Assembly: GCF_033807715.1 (NCBI RefSeq)
Contig: NC_084590.1
Location: forward strand, 34,499,505-34,563,504
DNA length: 64,000 nt
Source: Cololabis saira
Taxonomy: Eukaryota; Chordata; Actinopteri; Beloniformes; Belonidae
Direction of reading: 5' to 3'
In this document: piece after piece, positions 34,931 through 51,706 of the stretch
Layout: each line of letters starts with the position of its first letter
Position numbering within the stretch: the first letter of the stretch is position 1
Made by a program: the position numbers and the translations under genes
The notes under the pieces: model-generated
What the model was told of the DNA's origin: nothing
What the model saw: the letters and a program-made list of their open reading frames with translations, nothing else
Database searches by the model: none

Positions 34931-36900
34931 TATTTATAGAACTGAACCAATTAATTCTTAATGAATTGATTCCATCATTTAATTCAAACGCATTTAATCC
35001 TGTCAAACAAATATTTCAGTTACTTGAAGGTTTACTATTCTCGTCTTTAGTCTCACTTTTGTGAATAGCTGCAGCTAGCAGAGCTGCACTGTTTTGTTTT
35101 GTCATCCATTTGGTAAATCCTAAATTGCTGCACAAAATGAAACACAATAGGAGAATGATAAATATTTCAGCAAAGCCAAGAGGCTTTCAGATGATTTAGG
35201 TTCACTCCTTCCCCAGCTCTGCTGACGGGCTTATGTGCGAATGTTCATCATTAAAGCCATACGAAGATAAGGCTGTAGAGACTCAGCCTTGGATGCTCAA
35301 CGGTTCTAACAAAGATGTTATAGGTTGCAGCTGTGTTTCTGCTCAATGTATTTTAGAACAACTTTGTTTAAATGTGCTGAATACAATTATCTTATTATAC
35401 CTATCATTGCCAATACAGCTATGTGCGACATAGGTGCTCTTTGCTATAATTTCAAATATCTCTTGCTAAGACCCTAAAGTTCAGCACTGTATTGCACTTA
35501 TTGTGTGGAGGAACTCAGCAACACAATGTCTGGTAGCTGTTAAAGTACAAATTCAAAGTTGCACTTCTGAATCAAACTGTGTGCTATTTCCAGCCTCAGA
35601 TTCGGATGTGGGAGCAGAGTTGTTGAGGTTACTGTACTTTTAGATAAAAAGCAAAGGTGGGCTGGGGTCAGAGGAAATGAGCAAGAGCCAAAATGTCTTT
35701 GTTCTTATTTTTTCACACACAATCGATAGAAGTGAGCAGGGTCAAAGATGAAAAAACATCCCCCATCAAAGTCCTCCTGATTCCCGTTTGAAGCCTGTAT
35801 TGTATGTCAATATGTGAGTTATCACACTCTTCCCTTTAGCACCTTTTTAGTTTTTAACTTTCGCACTCTTTCACTTTTTCCTGAAGACTTACTGCATTTA
35901 CAGGAATCCTCTTCTGTGATTAACAACATATTGTTAAGTTATAATGTTTTACAAAGAAAAATGTGCGCTTACAGTTATATAGTCTCTGTGATGTACAGGG
36001 TGTATTGTGTTTTAGATCATTATGGACTCAGTAAAGAATTTTCTGCATTTATAGATTTTTACTCTGTTGTGTGATGGAGAAAAATGTATTCTTAAAGGTC
36101 TTATTTAATGATTTATGGTGAATCGCATGCCATGTGTGAAAATAAAGCCATAAAATCTTGTTATTTTTAAGTAATATATCAGCAATAATTTAGAAAACGA
36201 AAGTCCACTTAATTTCCGTTCTCATAGAGAGTTAGATGATCAATACTTTTCTCATAGTCTTTTTCTCATAGTTGGCTTATCTTATTTCTTGGCTGGTTTA
36301 GTTATATCCTGATTTCTCCTTCAGTGTCTTGGCAGCCGCTCGTGCCAAATAGTAATGCTTTAGAAGATCAAATTGCTATTACATACTTCAATTTTGTACT
36401 GAATGACTGATATAATGCATTAACCTGTAGGTTACAGAAAAGCTTGAAAAAAGGGCTGGATTAACTGGGAAAAACCAACAAATGTTCACATGCCCTCAGA
36501 CCCTCAGGGAGCACCAAAAGTCCAAAGTTAACCAAAATAAATGCAACTGTCTAATTTTATTAGGAGCCCATAACCCCCCCTTGACCAAAGTGTTACTTCG
36601 GAGACTGATTTACTGTCTAAAAGATACACTTTGATAAGTATTTATGTGAAATTAGATAGTACCAGAAACATTATTTTGGATACATGATAAGATTTGTTTA
36701 AAATTGGTTTTCTGTCAGCTGATAGATGACTTAATCTGTACAGTGCTGATTGATGAAGGTTAAAACCGACATGTACGTTTAATGGGCAACTAAATAGCAT
36801 CTTCTGAAGAATCTCTTTGTTCTTTTTTCAGTGGTTTTAATATGATAAGCTCTGACTGCAGCCTGGAGGGCTAATAATTCAGTGTTTGAGATCCAGCATA
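34931..36900. other. Intergenic, no gene recognised
   Basis: About 2 kb of unique AT-rich sequence. Short frames (35233-35433, 35814-36074) have no domain or splice context. Confidence 0.6.
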
Positions 36901-36901
<1 letters not shown>

Positions 36902-36997
<96 letters not shown>

Positions 36998-37015
36998 TTA
37001 TATATATATAATAAT
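36902..37015. repeat. (AT)n array with AATATTATTA interruption
   Basis: About 89 bp of pure AT dinucleotides followed by AATATTATTATATATATAAT and related sequence. Prone to length change. Confidence 0.95.
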
Positions 37016-38342
37016 ATTATTAAAACATATCCTAATGCAAGTGGCTAAAAAATTAGTTCCTTTGAAAATCAACTGATGGGAGTATTCAGAGAAACCTTAT
37101 ATTACCAGGTTTTTAAATTGTAACCCTTTCACATCATGTTCTTTAGTTCCAGTCTTTGTCTGATGTAGACTTCAAGATCTTAACTTTTGTTCTTCGGTTC
37201 TGCTGAGAGTTGAACTAAAAGTGTTTCCTTTTTTCTTCCAGGTCTATTCAGGTCCTGCGTCTGCTTGTGCGTAGCGCGCACCTTATTTCAGGGATCAATC
37301 TAAAGGCACATTCAAAACCCAGCTGAAGTTATCATGGGGGCTGGAGCCAACCAAGCGTGGCAGAGTTAACTTCCAGGTGGGCTCGCAGGGTAGCAGACCT
37401 GCTGGTCTGGTGTTGATTATAGAGGCCAGAACATCATTGACACAAACACTGCAACCTGAAAAACCTGTTAAAGCTGGACAAAGTGAATGAAACACACTGA
37501 ACGCTGCTCTGTTTGAGGTCTCCTACTAGGCACCTAATAACATAAGCTAGATTAAAGGCATGCAGCCAAATCCTGTCACTAGTCTTAAATCAAGTCAAAT
37601 TGCTCTATTTGCTACTCTTCTGAGTTATAAGTGTATCCTACTGTTTGTACAGAAATTGCTACCAATTAATCTCAGACTGTCCATACATGTGTTCATTTCA
37701 TCCATCATGTTTTGTTTGGACCTCATCTCCTTACTTGGATTGCAGAAAGCACCTTGGATGCACTGGTTGACTGGAAGCAGTGTCCTGCATATAATGTAGG
37801 ATTTAGATCAAGAATTTGGAATTGAACTGAACAGAGCTGTATCAAAGCAAACTGAACAGAAGTCAAATGAAATTAAATGAACATAATAAAACTTGAATCC
37901 CCAGAGTGATATTTCCTTGTTGAGAATAAAAAGATACATTCACTGAATAAATACAAGAAGCTGACAAACTGTTGGAAAGGTAGAAGCGGAGCAGAGAGGG
38001 AGGCCTTGTAGAAATGTCCAGAGATCATGCATTTGAGGTGTTGTGTTTATAGCTGCGGATCCAAGTGAGTTGATGATGTCACATACAGTACACTTGACAG
38101 GTAAGACACATCGACTGTCTCAGTAGACACCGTGGACAGAAAGGGACTGCAGGCAGTTCAACATCCAGGTGCAGAGACCCTCCTTTACAGCTACACGTCG
38201 AGGAATAAACCATCTGCTGTTAACAGCCACTGAAGTCCTTCCTTTCAGCCCTGCTGCTTTGTTTACAGTCTGGGTCTGAAATCATGGTGAATCTGTGAGT
38301 ACATTCAAACATGTATAACTTCCAAACTAAAAACGTACTTCT
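37016..38342. other. Intergenic, no gene recognised
   Basis: Unique sequence. A pyrimidine tract followed by CAGGTC near 37240 looks like an acceptor but no frame follows it. Confidence 0.55.
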
Positions 38343-39265
38343 ACCTGTCAAGTCTCCCATTTTGGCCGGGAAACTACCGTATTTTATCCCTTTTTCCCGC
38401 CGTCCTCCCGTATTAGTGTTTCCCTGTAACCTTCCGTTTTATAATATAATAATTTTTAAAAAGCATTACTGTGCCTCTCCAAAGTGAACTGTCACATGCC
38501 TCGCGAGAACTGCCCCTTGCTGTAGCCTGGGTGGTAATTGTCACGAGGTTACCGGCAACTCGGAACAACAAATCAGAGAGATGGATGGATGTAACGAGAG
38601 AGAAAGGATTTCTGCCCAAAAAGCAAATACTTCGTGTAAATATCTGGGAATGGAAATGGAAAATGTACTTTTCTAAAGAGGAACAGGACGGGGCACAGTT
38701 ACGAGTTCTGAAAGATGTGTAACTGCGATTTTAGTGTCTCTCACGGGGAAAGGAACGATGTCCGTCAGCAGTACCAGCGTAGCTAGAGGCACAGAAACAT
38801 GCTTCTGTATAATCCGTCAGGGAATGGCAGAGATTCACATGAATGAAAATGACAAACTAAAAGAAAATGTAAATGTTTCACTTGAAGACAATGTGTATAT
38901 AAACTGAAAACATTCAAAATATGCTTTAAAATCACTTTTTGTGTTTTCATTTAAGCTCTTTTATAGGAATTACATACAGTACAGACCAAAAGTTTGTACA
39001 CACATCCCCATTTGTTTGAATGAGAAGGTGTGTCCAGACTTTTGGTCTGTACTGTACATAGGAATGTCCACTGCATTTCAGTATCAACAAAGGTAGGCCT
39101 ATCAGATTCTGAGCACATAATTGTAGTTTGTAAGTGGTTGACAGGTAATTACTTTAGATTTCTTGTAAATCTGTCTCATAAAATATAACGGATACTAGAC
39201 CTCGGTTGGGCTGGTGGGACAGCGGCGGAAATGTCCCTTATTTTTAAATCCAAAACTTGACAGGT
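38343..39265. mobile_element. Candidate DNA transposon with 11-bp TIRs (ACCTGTCAAGT)
   Basis: ACCTGTCAAGT at 38343 is matched by its exact complement ACTTGACAGGT ending at 39265. Flanking octamers GTACTTCT and ATGCTTCA agree at 5 of 8, suggestive of a hAT-like 8-bp duplication but not decisive. Next to the left end is the CCCGTATT/GGCCGGGAAACTACCGTA type sequence that I associate with repeated fish DNA. An 83-codon frame at 38471-38722 inside has no recognised domain. Contains the nested MITE at 38977-39054. Confidence 0.5.
38977..39054. mobile_element. Tiny Tc1/mariner-type MITE, 78 bp
   Basis: Starts CAGTACAGACCAAAAGTTTG and ends with its near complement (GACTTTTGGTCTGTACTG), flanked by TA on both sides; the wider flanks read TACATA on each side. 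Inverted repeats cover most of the element. Non-coding. Confidence 0.85.
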
Positions 39266-39417
39266 ATGCTTCAGATTCACAAACGCTGCATAAAACCAAG
39301 ATTTGATCTTCAAAACGTGCGTCTTCATGAATAGAAGTCACTCACAGATTAGCAGCAGGTTCCCTTTGCTCCTTGATTAGCATAAATCATCCTCAACCCG
39401 CAGGTCTACTTGTGGAC

Positions 39418-39640
39418 ATGGCACAAGGGCGGGGAAAAAAGAGACACAGCAAGAGGAGGAGATATTTGTCAGATGCAGAGATAGGGGTAATTTTAACGGA
39501 AATGGATCAAAGAAAAAGTATTTATTTTACTCAGTATGCTACAGGCATGACAGGGACCGGCAAGACGCAGGCCTGGAGAGATGACTCATTCAGTTGATGC
39601 CGAGTCTTTTTTCCCACGAAGCACCCAAGGGGTGAACTGA
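39418..39640 (+). pseudogene. Myb/SANT-like DNA-binding domain fragment
   Basis: From the ATG at 39418 the frame reads MAQGRGKKRHSKRRRYLSDA, then EIGVILTEMDQRKSIYF and GTGKTQAWRD. This is the arrangement of Myb/SANT-like domains encoded by fish PIF/Harbinger second genes and by MSANTD-type proteins: a basic start, FS..E...LL.EV..RK..LF, then K...W..I. After AWRD a small frameshift occurs; the adjacent frame reads LIQLMPSLF where IT.AVNAV is typical. Only the first helices are present. It lies 150 bp beyond the candidate transposon at 38343-39265 but is not obviously part of it. Either a degraded transposon gene or one exon of a host copy. Confidence 0.4.
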
Positions 39641-44155
<4,515 letters not shown>

Positions 44156-44639
44156 TCCTTAAATATCTTGGACATGAAATGTTTGTGATTGTCCAATTGC
44201 CTTCGAGGTAACGGTGAGGAACTGGGAATAAAAATCAACAAATCATCCAATCACGTGAAGAGGCAGACAGCACGGAGCCTGCCTGCAGCACAATCACCAC
44301 GCTGAAGAAGCACAGGAGTGGATCTTGATGGTAAAGGAAGATAAAAAAGAAAAATAAATAAAAGGAAAAAGTAGGTCTTACAATACTAGTGGTTGGGGAG
44401 AGAGAATAGCCTAGAAAGGTATGTTTACAAGTAAGATAACACAAAACTAAATTCACAATATACAAATGTGCAATTGTTACTTTTTTTTGTCAAATTCAGT
44501 ATTGTTACCTGAGCCAAGATTTTTGAATTCATCTTTGCTTTGTCGACTGAGGCTGGGAAAAATTGGTTTCAGCAAGTTCTGCTGCTGACCTGAAAGTGTT
44601 TTTTGATGTCATGACATTAACAATGTAGATTTTATTGTC

Positions 44640-44985
44640 TATCCATCCATCCATTATCTATAGGCTTTATCCTTTGAAGGGTCACGGGGGTCTGCTGGAG
44701 CCTATCCCAGCTCATTTCAGGTGACCAGTCCATCGCAGGGCCACATATACAGTATACACACAACCATGCACACTCACACTCACAATTTAGAATCACCAAT
44801 TTACCTAACCTGCATCTTTTTGGACTGTGGGAGGAATCAGGAGTACCCGGAGGGAACCCACGCAAGCACAGGGAGAACATGCAAACTGCACACAGAGAGA
44901 CCCATGCCTGGGCCTGGGAGTCGAACCGGGGACCTTCTTGCTGTGAGGCAACAGTGCTAACCACTAAGCCACCGTGCTGCCCTGC
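44640..44985 (-). mobile_element. tRNA-derived SINE with (GGAT)n tail, complete copy
   Basis: On the minus strand the head reads GGCAGCACGGTGGCTTAGTG then GTTAGCACTGTTGCCTC (A-box-like) and GGTTCGACTCCCAGG (B-box-like), an RNA polymerase III promoter. The body holds ACATGC-AGGTT and GTGGCCCTGCGATGGACTGG motifs and a tail AATGGATGGATGGATAG. Perfect 10-bp target duplications TTTTATTGTC flank it (44630-44639 and 44986-44995). This is the reference copy for the other fragments in the window. Confidence 0.92.
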
Positions 44986-45460
44986 TTTTATTGTCCATTT
45001 AAAGAAAAATATATTAACCTAAAGGAGAAACTGCCACCTTGGAAGCATTTATTTACAGAAAGACATGTGCTCGCGGTGAAATAATTGACACATGCTATTA
45101 CCACAGACTATTTTCACCCTGCCTTCAGCTCCAGTGTGTTTTTGTTCGATTTTCTTTTGTCTGAACCTTATTGATTATGTAATCCACACCATGAGTCTCA
45201 TAGAGAAGCATTTTTTCCAAGCAGTATAGGCTACAATCCAGTAATCACAGCTTCCCTCTCTCCCTCATTACTTAGACTGTTACTCACTGAACATATTGTC
45301 CATGTACTTCTCCCTGTACTGCCGACCTCTGCTTTTATCTCATGACCGAGAAAAGAAACATTCAAACATACTGTGACCTGTTACAGAGGTGGAGGAGGTA
45401 AGAGGGGCTATTTTAACCTTCTTAGGGTGTCGGGTGTGGGTGGGTGGATGGATGAGTGTA

Positions 45461-45557
45461 TACATACAGTACATACATACAGTACATACATACAGTACAT
45501 ACATACAGTACATACATACAGTACATACATACAGTACATACATACAGTACATACATA
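45461..45557 (+). repeat. 13-bp minisatellite, about 7.5 units
   Basis: Unit ACATACATACAGT repeated almost perfectly. Each unit contains TACATA and CAGTA, giving strong local symmetry. Confidence 0.93.
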
Positions 45558-46009
45558 GGTAAATACAGAGATGGATAGAATTGAAGTTTCATGGGAATTC
45601 AGGAAAACTTTAGCACATAAACATGAATATGAAAGACATATTCAGCTCAACAATATTTAAGTCGATAGCTCAGCGTGACTGCATGGACAAGTTCTTTTTC
45701 TCCAAAATATTCTTAAAAAACAGTAAGATTAAGGTATTTGGCAGCCTACGTTATGCTGCCACATGGGAGATGAGGGTGACATACAGGTATATTACAACAA
45801 ACGTTAAAGCATAATCATGCTCAGCTAGACAGAGTTCTCAGATGGAAAGAAGTTGTCAGTTTCCTGCGGACGGAGAGAAAAAGAAGTCTCCAGTTAGGAT
45901 TTTTATTTAGAATATAGCTGACAAGACGTGTGAGAATTCATAGCCGTGCAAACTTCCTCAAGCTGAAGATTTAAATCTGTTCATGCATCACTTTTCAATA
46001 CGCGCTTCA

Positions 46010-46165
46010 TCTTGCTGAGGGATGCAGGGAAGTGGGCTGGAGCCTTCTCCAACTGTCATCAGGTATTACAGGATCATGACAATCAAGACTGCACGATCAC
46101 ATTTACTCCTATGTACAATTTAGGATCACTAGATTACCAACATGCATAATTTGGAGAGGATATAA
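46010..46165 (-). mobile_element. Probable degraded SINE fragment, minus strand
   Basis: GGGCTGGAGCCTTCTCCAAC, ACAATTTAGGATCACTAGAT and ACCAACATGCATAATTTGGA correspond in order to the body of the SINE at 44640-44985 (its plus-strand reading). Head and tail are absent. Confidence 0.5.
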
Positions 46166-46169
46166 GAGA

Positions 46170-48780
46170 GCGCACTCAGACAAAACCCATTGAACTAGGA
46201 GTAGATTCATACATTTATCCTAATTTTCATCCTTGAAAAGAAAATTGAATTGAAAATTAGCTTAGCTAACAATAAGGAAACATTTGAACAAAAAACAAGT
46301 TCATTTACCTTTCAGCTTCAGCGCACACTGAATTAAAGACTACACTAAATGTGTGGGGCATTTTTATATGAATGAGTCATCACCTGAGTCATACTTTTCC
46401 TGTCTGATGATGAGGCACGAACGTCGGTCAAATCACTGCAGTTTGAAGCTCCACCGAGTACACATCCTTATTCCCTTTCTCTCCCCTTCTCCCTAAGCGT
46501 TACGTCTTTGCAGATGGCTGCTGAGTAGAGGAAAGAGTGTCTGTGCATGTCTTCGGGTCTACACTCCCTTCGGTGGTATGCTTGGAGTGAATATCTGTAA
46601 AAGGATAGGCTGAGGCAAATGTGCACGATTTTGACCACAATAAATTTTTTTGGCCAGGCCGCAGTCTGATTTGGGTTTATCAGATTTTGGCACATTGCAG
46701 CTCTTTTGCAAGCCCCACAGTGCAAATAAAAGTCAAAGCATCTCTCAGGCCGTTTGGAGCTACAATATGATTTGTTCCTGCCCTGCAGGAAGACCGAACA
46801 CACTCTTCACTCGCTTCTCTGTTCTCTAATTCAATTTACAGCCTAAAAAATGGGCAGTCTTTAGCGTGAAGCACTCTTTAGTCAGTGGTTGGCTGAGAGA
46901 GGTCAGGAAAGTATGTGAATAACAGCAGCACCACATCAACAGAACACAAACTAAATGACAGTGGTTTGCCTTACTGTATTTCAACTATGTGTGAAACTTA
47001 CTGTAGCACTTAATGCCATATTTATGAACAGTGATTTATTTTTCTTTTCAATAAATCAGAGTCTAAGAGGATTTTTTTTTTAATGCGATTTTGTCTCAAC
47101 TTATTCCTCTCTCCCAGTGACAGCTAAGTTGGGGCTCTAGCAACCCTACAACCCTCTTTGGGATGCAGAAGAAGAAAAATGAATATATGAATTTCATTTC
47201 TTCAATGAAAAACGAATTTTTGTCAAATAACTAATTTGATTTCTTGATCCATTTTGTTTCATCTGAAGTACAGGGAGAAGTGAAGACGGAAATAACCTAG
47301 TTTTCAAATGTTGCCATCTGAGCTGGAAGTGTTCACAGCCCACTGTTTGTGACAAAGCTTTGGCTTCACACTTTTTCTCAGTTGCTGTAGATCTTTTGAA
47401 CATGGAAAATAATTAAGTGGATTTCTCAATGCAATTCTTATTGAATAAAAACAACATGTCCTCTTATAGAAGCCTATACCTAATTTACATTATTTTACTT
47501 TTTTTATTTGTTATTTCTTCTGGTCCTTTGTTATTGTTTACCAACTGTCTCAGCAGGTTGACTATGTTGGACTCAACATATTTTTTTGATGTGAACCAAA
47601 AATAAGGTTTTGAAATCAGTGTTTGGTAGTGTGCAAGCCTTCACTTTCTGTATCAATTTCAACAAGGTACTCTAGGTATAAGGGAAAGTAAAACTTTAAT
47701 TTCCCTGTAGGTCATTGTGCCTTAGAGCCAGGAGAGTAACGCACATGATGCAGAACAAACCACCCAGACACAACCCCACATTCAAAAAAACCTCACTATA
47801 CTCTACACACTCACTTTAAATCACATAGTAGAATAGTACAAATTAGGCTAAGGTAATGAAATATTGCAATTCAATTAATAGTATAATAGTAGAAGGAACA
47901 AAATACACCTGTCTAGTGTTTCCTAGGGAAACTGAGCCTATGGCCTGATGGGACCAACTGCAATTCTGCTTTTAAAATCTATTAAAGAGTCAGTCACAAT
48001 TCCCAGTATTTTATAAATACTGAAGATCATGGGGTTTGCACAAATGATTACATTCTAGCTTTTTTATGTTTTTAAAGTTAAGACTGTCAACATTAATTGC
48101 AGGAAAAAACAAAAAACCCATTGTGAAGATATGCTGTAACATTATTGGTGCTACATTTAAAGATTTGTGAGAAAAAGCTGTTAATGAAGTACCACTTTTT
48201 TGGATATGGGAGATAGATTTCATGCACAGGTCAGGATTCATGCTTAGGCTTTAATTGTTTATGTTTCAGTTTATTGACAAACCACATTTGAATGCTTTGG
48301 GGCAAAGTTACGCTTTTTACCCAGCTTTGATCATAATGGCTCGCAGTTGCTGTCCTTATTTTATCTAAAATGTTATTTTCTCATTTTGGTTTCTTCTACT
48401 TCTCCCTACTTTTTGCTCGTCTTCTCCTTACATCTCTTCTTGACCTTGTAAATTTCTTTATGGCATCTTCTGATTTGATTGCATTATGTTTGGAAAGTGA
48501 AGGCTTGCAAGATGCAGATTTATGCTAATTTAGAGAACTAATTAATTACTGATGCATCCAACACTTTGAATGGTCCTCTTTAATAGAAAAAAAGCTATCT
48601 TCATCACCCGAACAAACTGGAAAAATGTGATTGTCTAGCTATGAAAACTGCTTGATCCATTGTATGCGCAGAATTGATCACTGGATGTTTTGGGAGTAAA
48701 ACAATTTAGCTTAATTGACTAGACATAAGCAATTGATAATTAAGAGAGCATATAATTGTATAATCACTTGCGTCAATTTT
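46170..48780. other. Intergenic, no gene recognised
   Basis: Unique AT-rich DNA. The minus frame at 46468-46803 has cysteine-rich stretches but no recognisable domain or splice context. Nothing else stands out. Confidence 0.55.
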
Positions 48781-48784
48781 GCAC

Positions 48785-49095
48785 CAATGTGCAGCAGCTT
48801 ATTGGTTAGCACTGTTGCCTCCTAGCAAGAAGATTCTTGGTTCAGTTCCCGGACACAGGAGTGTGGTGTTTACAGGTTCTCCATGTGCTTGTTTGGGTTT
48901 TGTTCAGGTACTCCAGCTTTGTACCACAGCCCAAAAAGATGTATGTTACTTGGTTTGTTAATTCTAAATTGCCTGTAGGTCTGAGTGTGTGTGGGGTTGT
49001 TTGTCTATATATAATGTGGTCCTGCAATGGACTGGTGACATCTGTCCTCTGTGACCCCATATAGGATTAAGGAGGTATAGAAAATCAATAAATTA
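48785..49095 (+). mobile_element. tRNA-derived SINE, diverged copy
   Basis: TTGGTTAGCACTGTTGCCTC (A box) and GGTTCAGTTCCCGG (B-box-like) open the copy, followed by GTTCTCCATGTGCTTGTTTG, ACAGCCCAAAAAGATGTATG, GTGGTCCTGCAATGGACTGG and GTGACCCCATATAGGATTAA. Same family as 44640-44985 with many substitutions; the (GGAT)n tail is degraded. Confidence 0.82.
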
Positions 49096-49150
49096 GCAGT
49101 CATTAATAAAAAAAGAAACAATTTTTAGTTAAATTGGCCATGTATTTGAA

Positions 49151-49186
49151 CCCCCCCCCCCCCCAAAAAAAAAAAAAAAAAAAAAA
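49151..49186. repeat. C14-A22 homopolymer junction
   Basis: Fourteen C followed directly by 22 A. Possibly the tail of an unrecognised retroposed sequence, or slippage; length may be inaccurate. Confidence 0.85.
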
Positions 49187-49410
49187 TACTGTGGTGCTTC
49201 TAACCTAATGGATATGATAATGGTAAAAAATGCTTCACTTTCTGGTTAAATTGATAAATGGAAAAAATTATTTATTAATGCATTTTTACCATCAAAGGGT
49301 GACATATATCCATCAACACTTTTTGTGCATTTATCATTAAGAAATGAATATGGTCTGTTAATGCAAATCACACTACGGTAACATACATTTACAATTCATT
49401 TAAACAACTG

Positions 49411-50059
49411 TTTAATCACGTATAAATATCTTGGAACTGTCATCGACAACAAATGGAACTTTGAGGCAAACTGTCAAGCTGTGTACAAAAAGGGATGCCA
49501 GCGCCTGTTTTGTCTGAGAAAACTGTCCACTTTTAACATTGCCAGGACCATGCTGATCTTGTTTTATCGTGCTTTTATAGAATCAGTTTTATCTTTCTGT
49601 CTTGCTTCATGGTTTGGAAATGTGTCCTTTAAAAACAAAAATTGTTTAAACCAAATCGTGAAATGGTCAAGCAAGCTGATTGGTGAGTCTCAGCTTCATC
49701 CAGAATACCTGTATACTAATCAGTTACAGAGGATAGCTGGCTCTATCTATCGAGAAATTGCAACATAACCTTGTATTTATGTTTAGTATTGTTTCCTTTA
49801 TCTTGTTTTTATGAAAAGGCAAATTTTTTATCCTTTGGCTTGGTTTGAATATTTTAGTGTTTTTATCTACTGATGTTTTAACTTATCTTGCTTCTCATCT
49901 TGGGGCCGTCCTATTTGTTCTTTGTTCTTTTTGCCAAAACACTGTTGTCACTTTATCTTGTCCTGTGTTGTTGAGTGTATGGTTTTGGATTGTATGAGGA
50001 AGCACTCACTGTAAACCAAATTTACCCAAGGGTACAATACATAAATCTATCTAATCCCT
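49411..50059 (+). mobile_element. LINE 3' fragment (C-terminal ORF2 and 3' UTR)
   Basis: The plus-strand translation reads YKYLGTVIDNKWNFEANCQA, CQRLFCLRKLSTFN, MLILFYRAFIESVLSFCLA, SWFGN, LNQIVKWSSKLIGESQL and YTNQLQRIAGSI, the segment downstream of the reverse-transcriptase core in jockey/CR1-like fish LINEs. It ends with a 3' UTR and GGGTACAATACATAAATCTA then a TCTATCTAATC tail. 5'-truncated; the frame is open for 95 codons from 49481, suggesting moderate age. It is a different family from the element at 16735. Confidence 0.85.
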
Positions 50060-50185
50060 AATGACAACCCAGAACGGCTCTAAGGTGTTTGAATAAAAAA
50101 ATACACAGTATGTTCAAGCACCCAGTTACAAAAGCTTATGATAGGTGTGTCTTGAGGGGAACCTTCATCCCAATGTGTTGCTGAA

Positions 50186-51249
50186 AGTGTGAAATATGAG
50201 CTATATGAGCGGTTTCAGATGAATAAACTCTCTCCTAATACATCCAAATCAAATTTAATGATATTTTGTAATAAAAATAAAAGATACACTAAGGAAGAGG
50301 AAAAAATATTCATAGACAATGTTGAATTAACTCAAGTTTCTTCTATTAAATTCTTAGGTGTCATAGTTGGATGGAAAATTAACATGGAAGAGCCATACTG
50401 AACTTCTCTGTAAAAAAACTATGAGGTCAATCGGGTATTTTGAGTAGAATACGATCACCGGTGAATCAATCTTGTATTTTAACTTGTTTTTATAGCTTAA
50501 TTTATCCATATATTGTGTATTGCAATTCTGCATGTCCTACTTTTCTCAATAAGATCCTGCTAGCCCAAAAGAAATTTTTTGAGAATGGTTACTTTTGCCA
50601 AAAAAACAGAATCTTCTATTCTTCTTTTTAGAAAATGTAATTTGTTATCTGTCTTCAATGTGAACATCTATCATACCTGTGTGTTTGTGTATAAGTATGT
50701 ATATTCATCTCATGACCTGCCACTCAGCTTCCAGAATTTTTTTAAGTTTTCCTCAGACATCCATTCATATCAGACATGACACTTTATGCCGGACTTCACA
50801 CAATCAACGCACTTTAAAAATACAGAGGACCCTCCCTATGGAACAATTTACCTACATCACTAAAATCAATATCTTCACTGGCTTTGTTCAAAAAACACTT
50901 TTTTATATTTAAAATAATTCTTTAGTTAAGATCAGAATCGCTTCTGGAGTTGTTAAATTGTACTTCTTTTCATGCAATTATCCTACATCTTCATCATTTT
51001 TCCCATCTTTCAATAATTCAGTATTGTTTTTCTTTATCATGCTAAATTTTCATTTTCTGTTTTATATTATGCATTTCTATATTGTGTTTTTGCTTTGAAG
51101 TCAGCTGCTACTACTGCTGTTTTATAAAGGGGAGACATTTTCATAAGCCTTTTTGGCTTCCACCTCTCCTGCACAATGTTTAATTTGACCATTGTTTTTA
51201 CTGTTTATACAGGTTCTGTTTTATGTGCAAATAAACTAAACTAAACTAA
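50186..51249 (+). mobile_element. LINE 3' fragment ending in (TAAAC)n-type tail
   Basis: Readable pieces: ELYERFQMNKLSPNTSKSNL, VSSIKFLGVIVGWKINM, then in other frames short stretches resembling LSIYCVLQFC (YP.I.Y.N..W-like) and LCRTS-like C-terminal text near 50780. An AT-rich 3' UTR follows and the copy ends GCAAATAAACTAAACTAAAC (51228-51249). 5'-truncated and frameshifted, and distinct from the fragment just upstream. Confidence 0.8.
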
Positions 51250-51399
51250 ATCTATTGTGGTCTCGGGAATAAACCTTCAACGTAATATCTCACATCTCTT
51301 ATTTTTGTATTCTTAATCATTATCATCGAACAGCAAAAGGCTGATATCGCACGATCATTGTGCTCGCAGGGATTTCCCCACCACAGTGCTTTTTCTTTG

Positions 51400-51706
51400 A
51401 GGCTGGCGCACTATTTTGCCAGAAGATCCCCCTTCATTGACTGCGCGGAGTAATCCCCGTGTGTGAGGAGGCTCCGCCTGTCAGTCAGACTTTGAACTGT
51501 GCACTGGCGCTCATCACCGCTTATCTGCGACCGCTGCCTGTCATCAAAGACGCTGCTGCTCACACTCATCACCCGCCAGTTCACATATATAGATTAGGAG
51601 GAACAGATGCTGAGAGTAAACCAGAGGCCAGTGTCGTAGGGGACCGAGCCGGAGATTAGACGTTAGCTGCGCTACTTAACGTCCAACGGTTACTCGGGGA
51701 GTTGCG
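51400..51706 (+). promoter_or_regulatory. Promoter and 5' UTR of the plus-strand gene
   Basis: GC- and CpG-enriched relative to its surroundings. A TATA-like ACATATATAG lies at 51583-51592, about 115 bp before the start codon, which would place initiation near 51615-51622. An upstream ATG at 51607 opens a ten-codon uORF ending TAG at 51639, out of frame with the main start; it is in the mRNA only if transcription begins upstream of the TATA-predicted site. The boundary at 51400 is approximate. None of this is experimentally shown. Confidence 0.45.

Noticed and set aside
45461..45557. Regular repeats considered as a CRISPR array
   Set aside because: Units are contiguous without spacers and the genome is vertebrate; it is a minisatellite.
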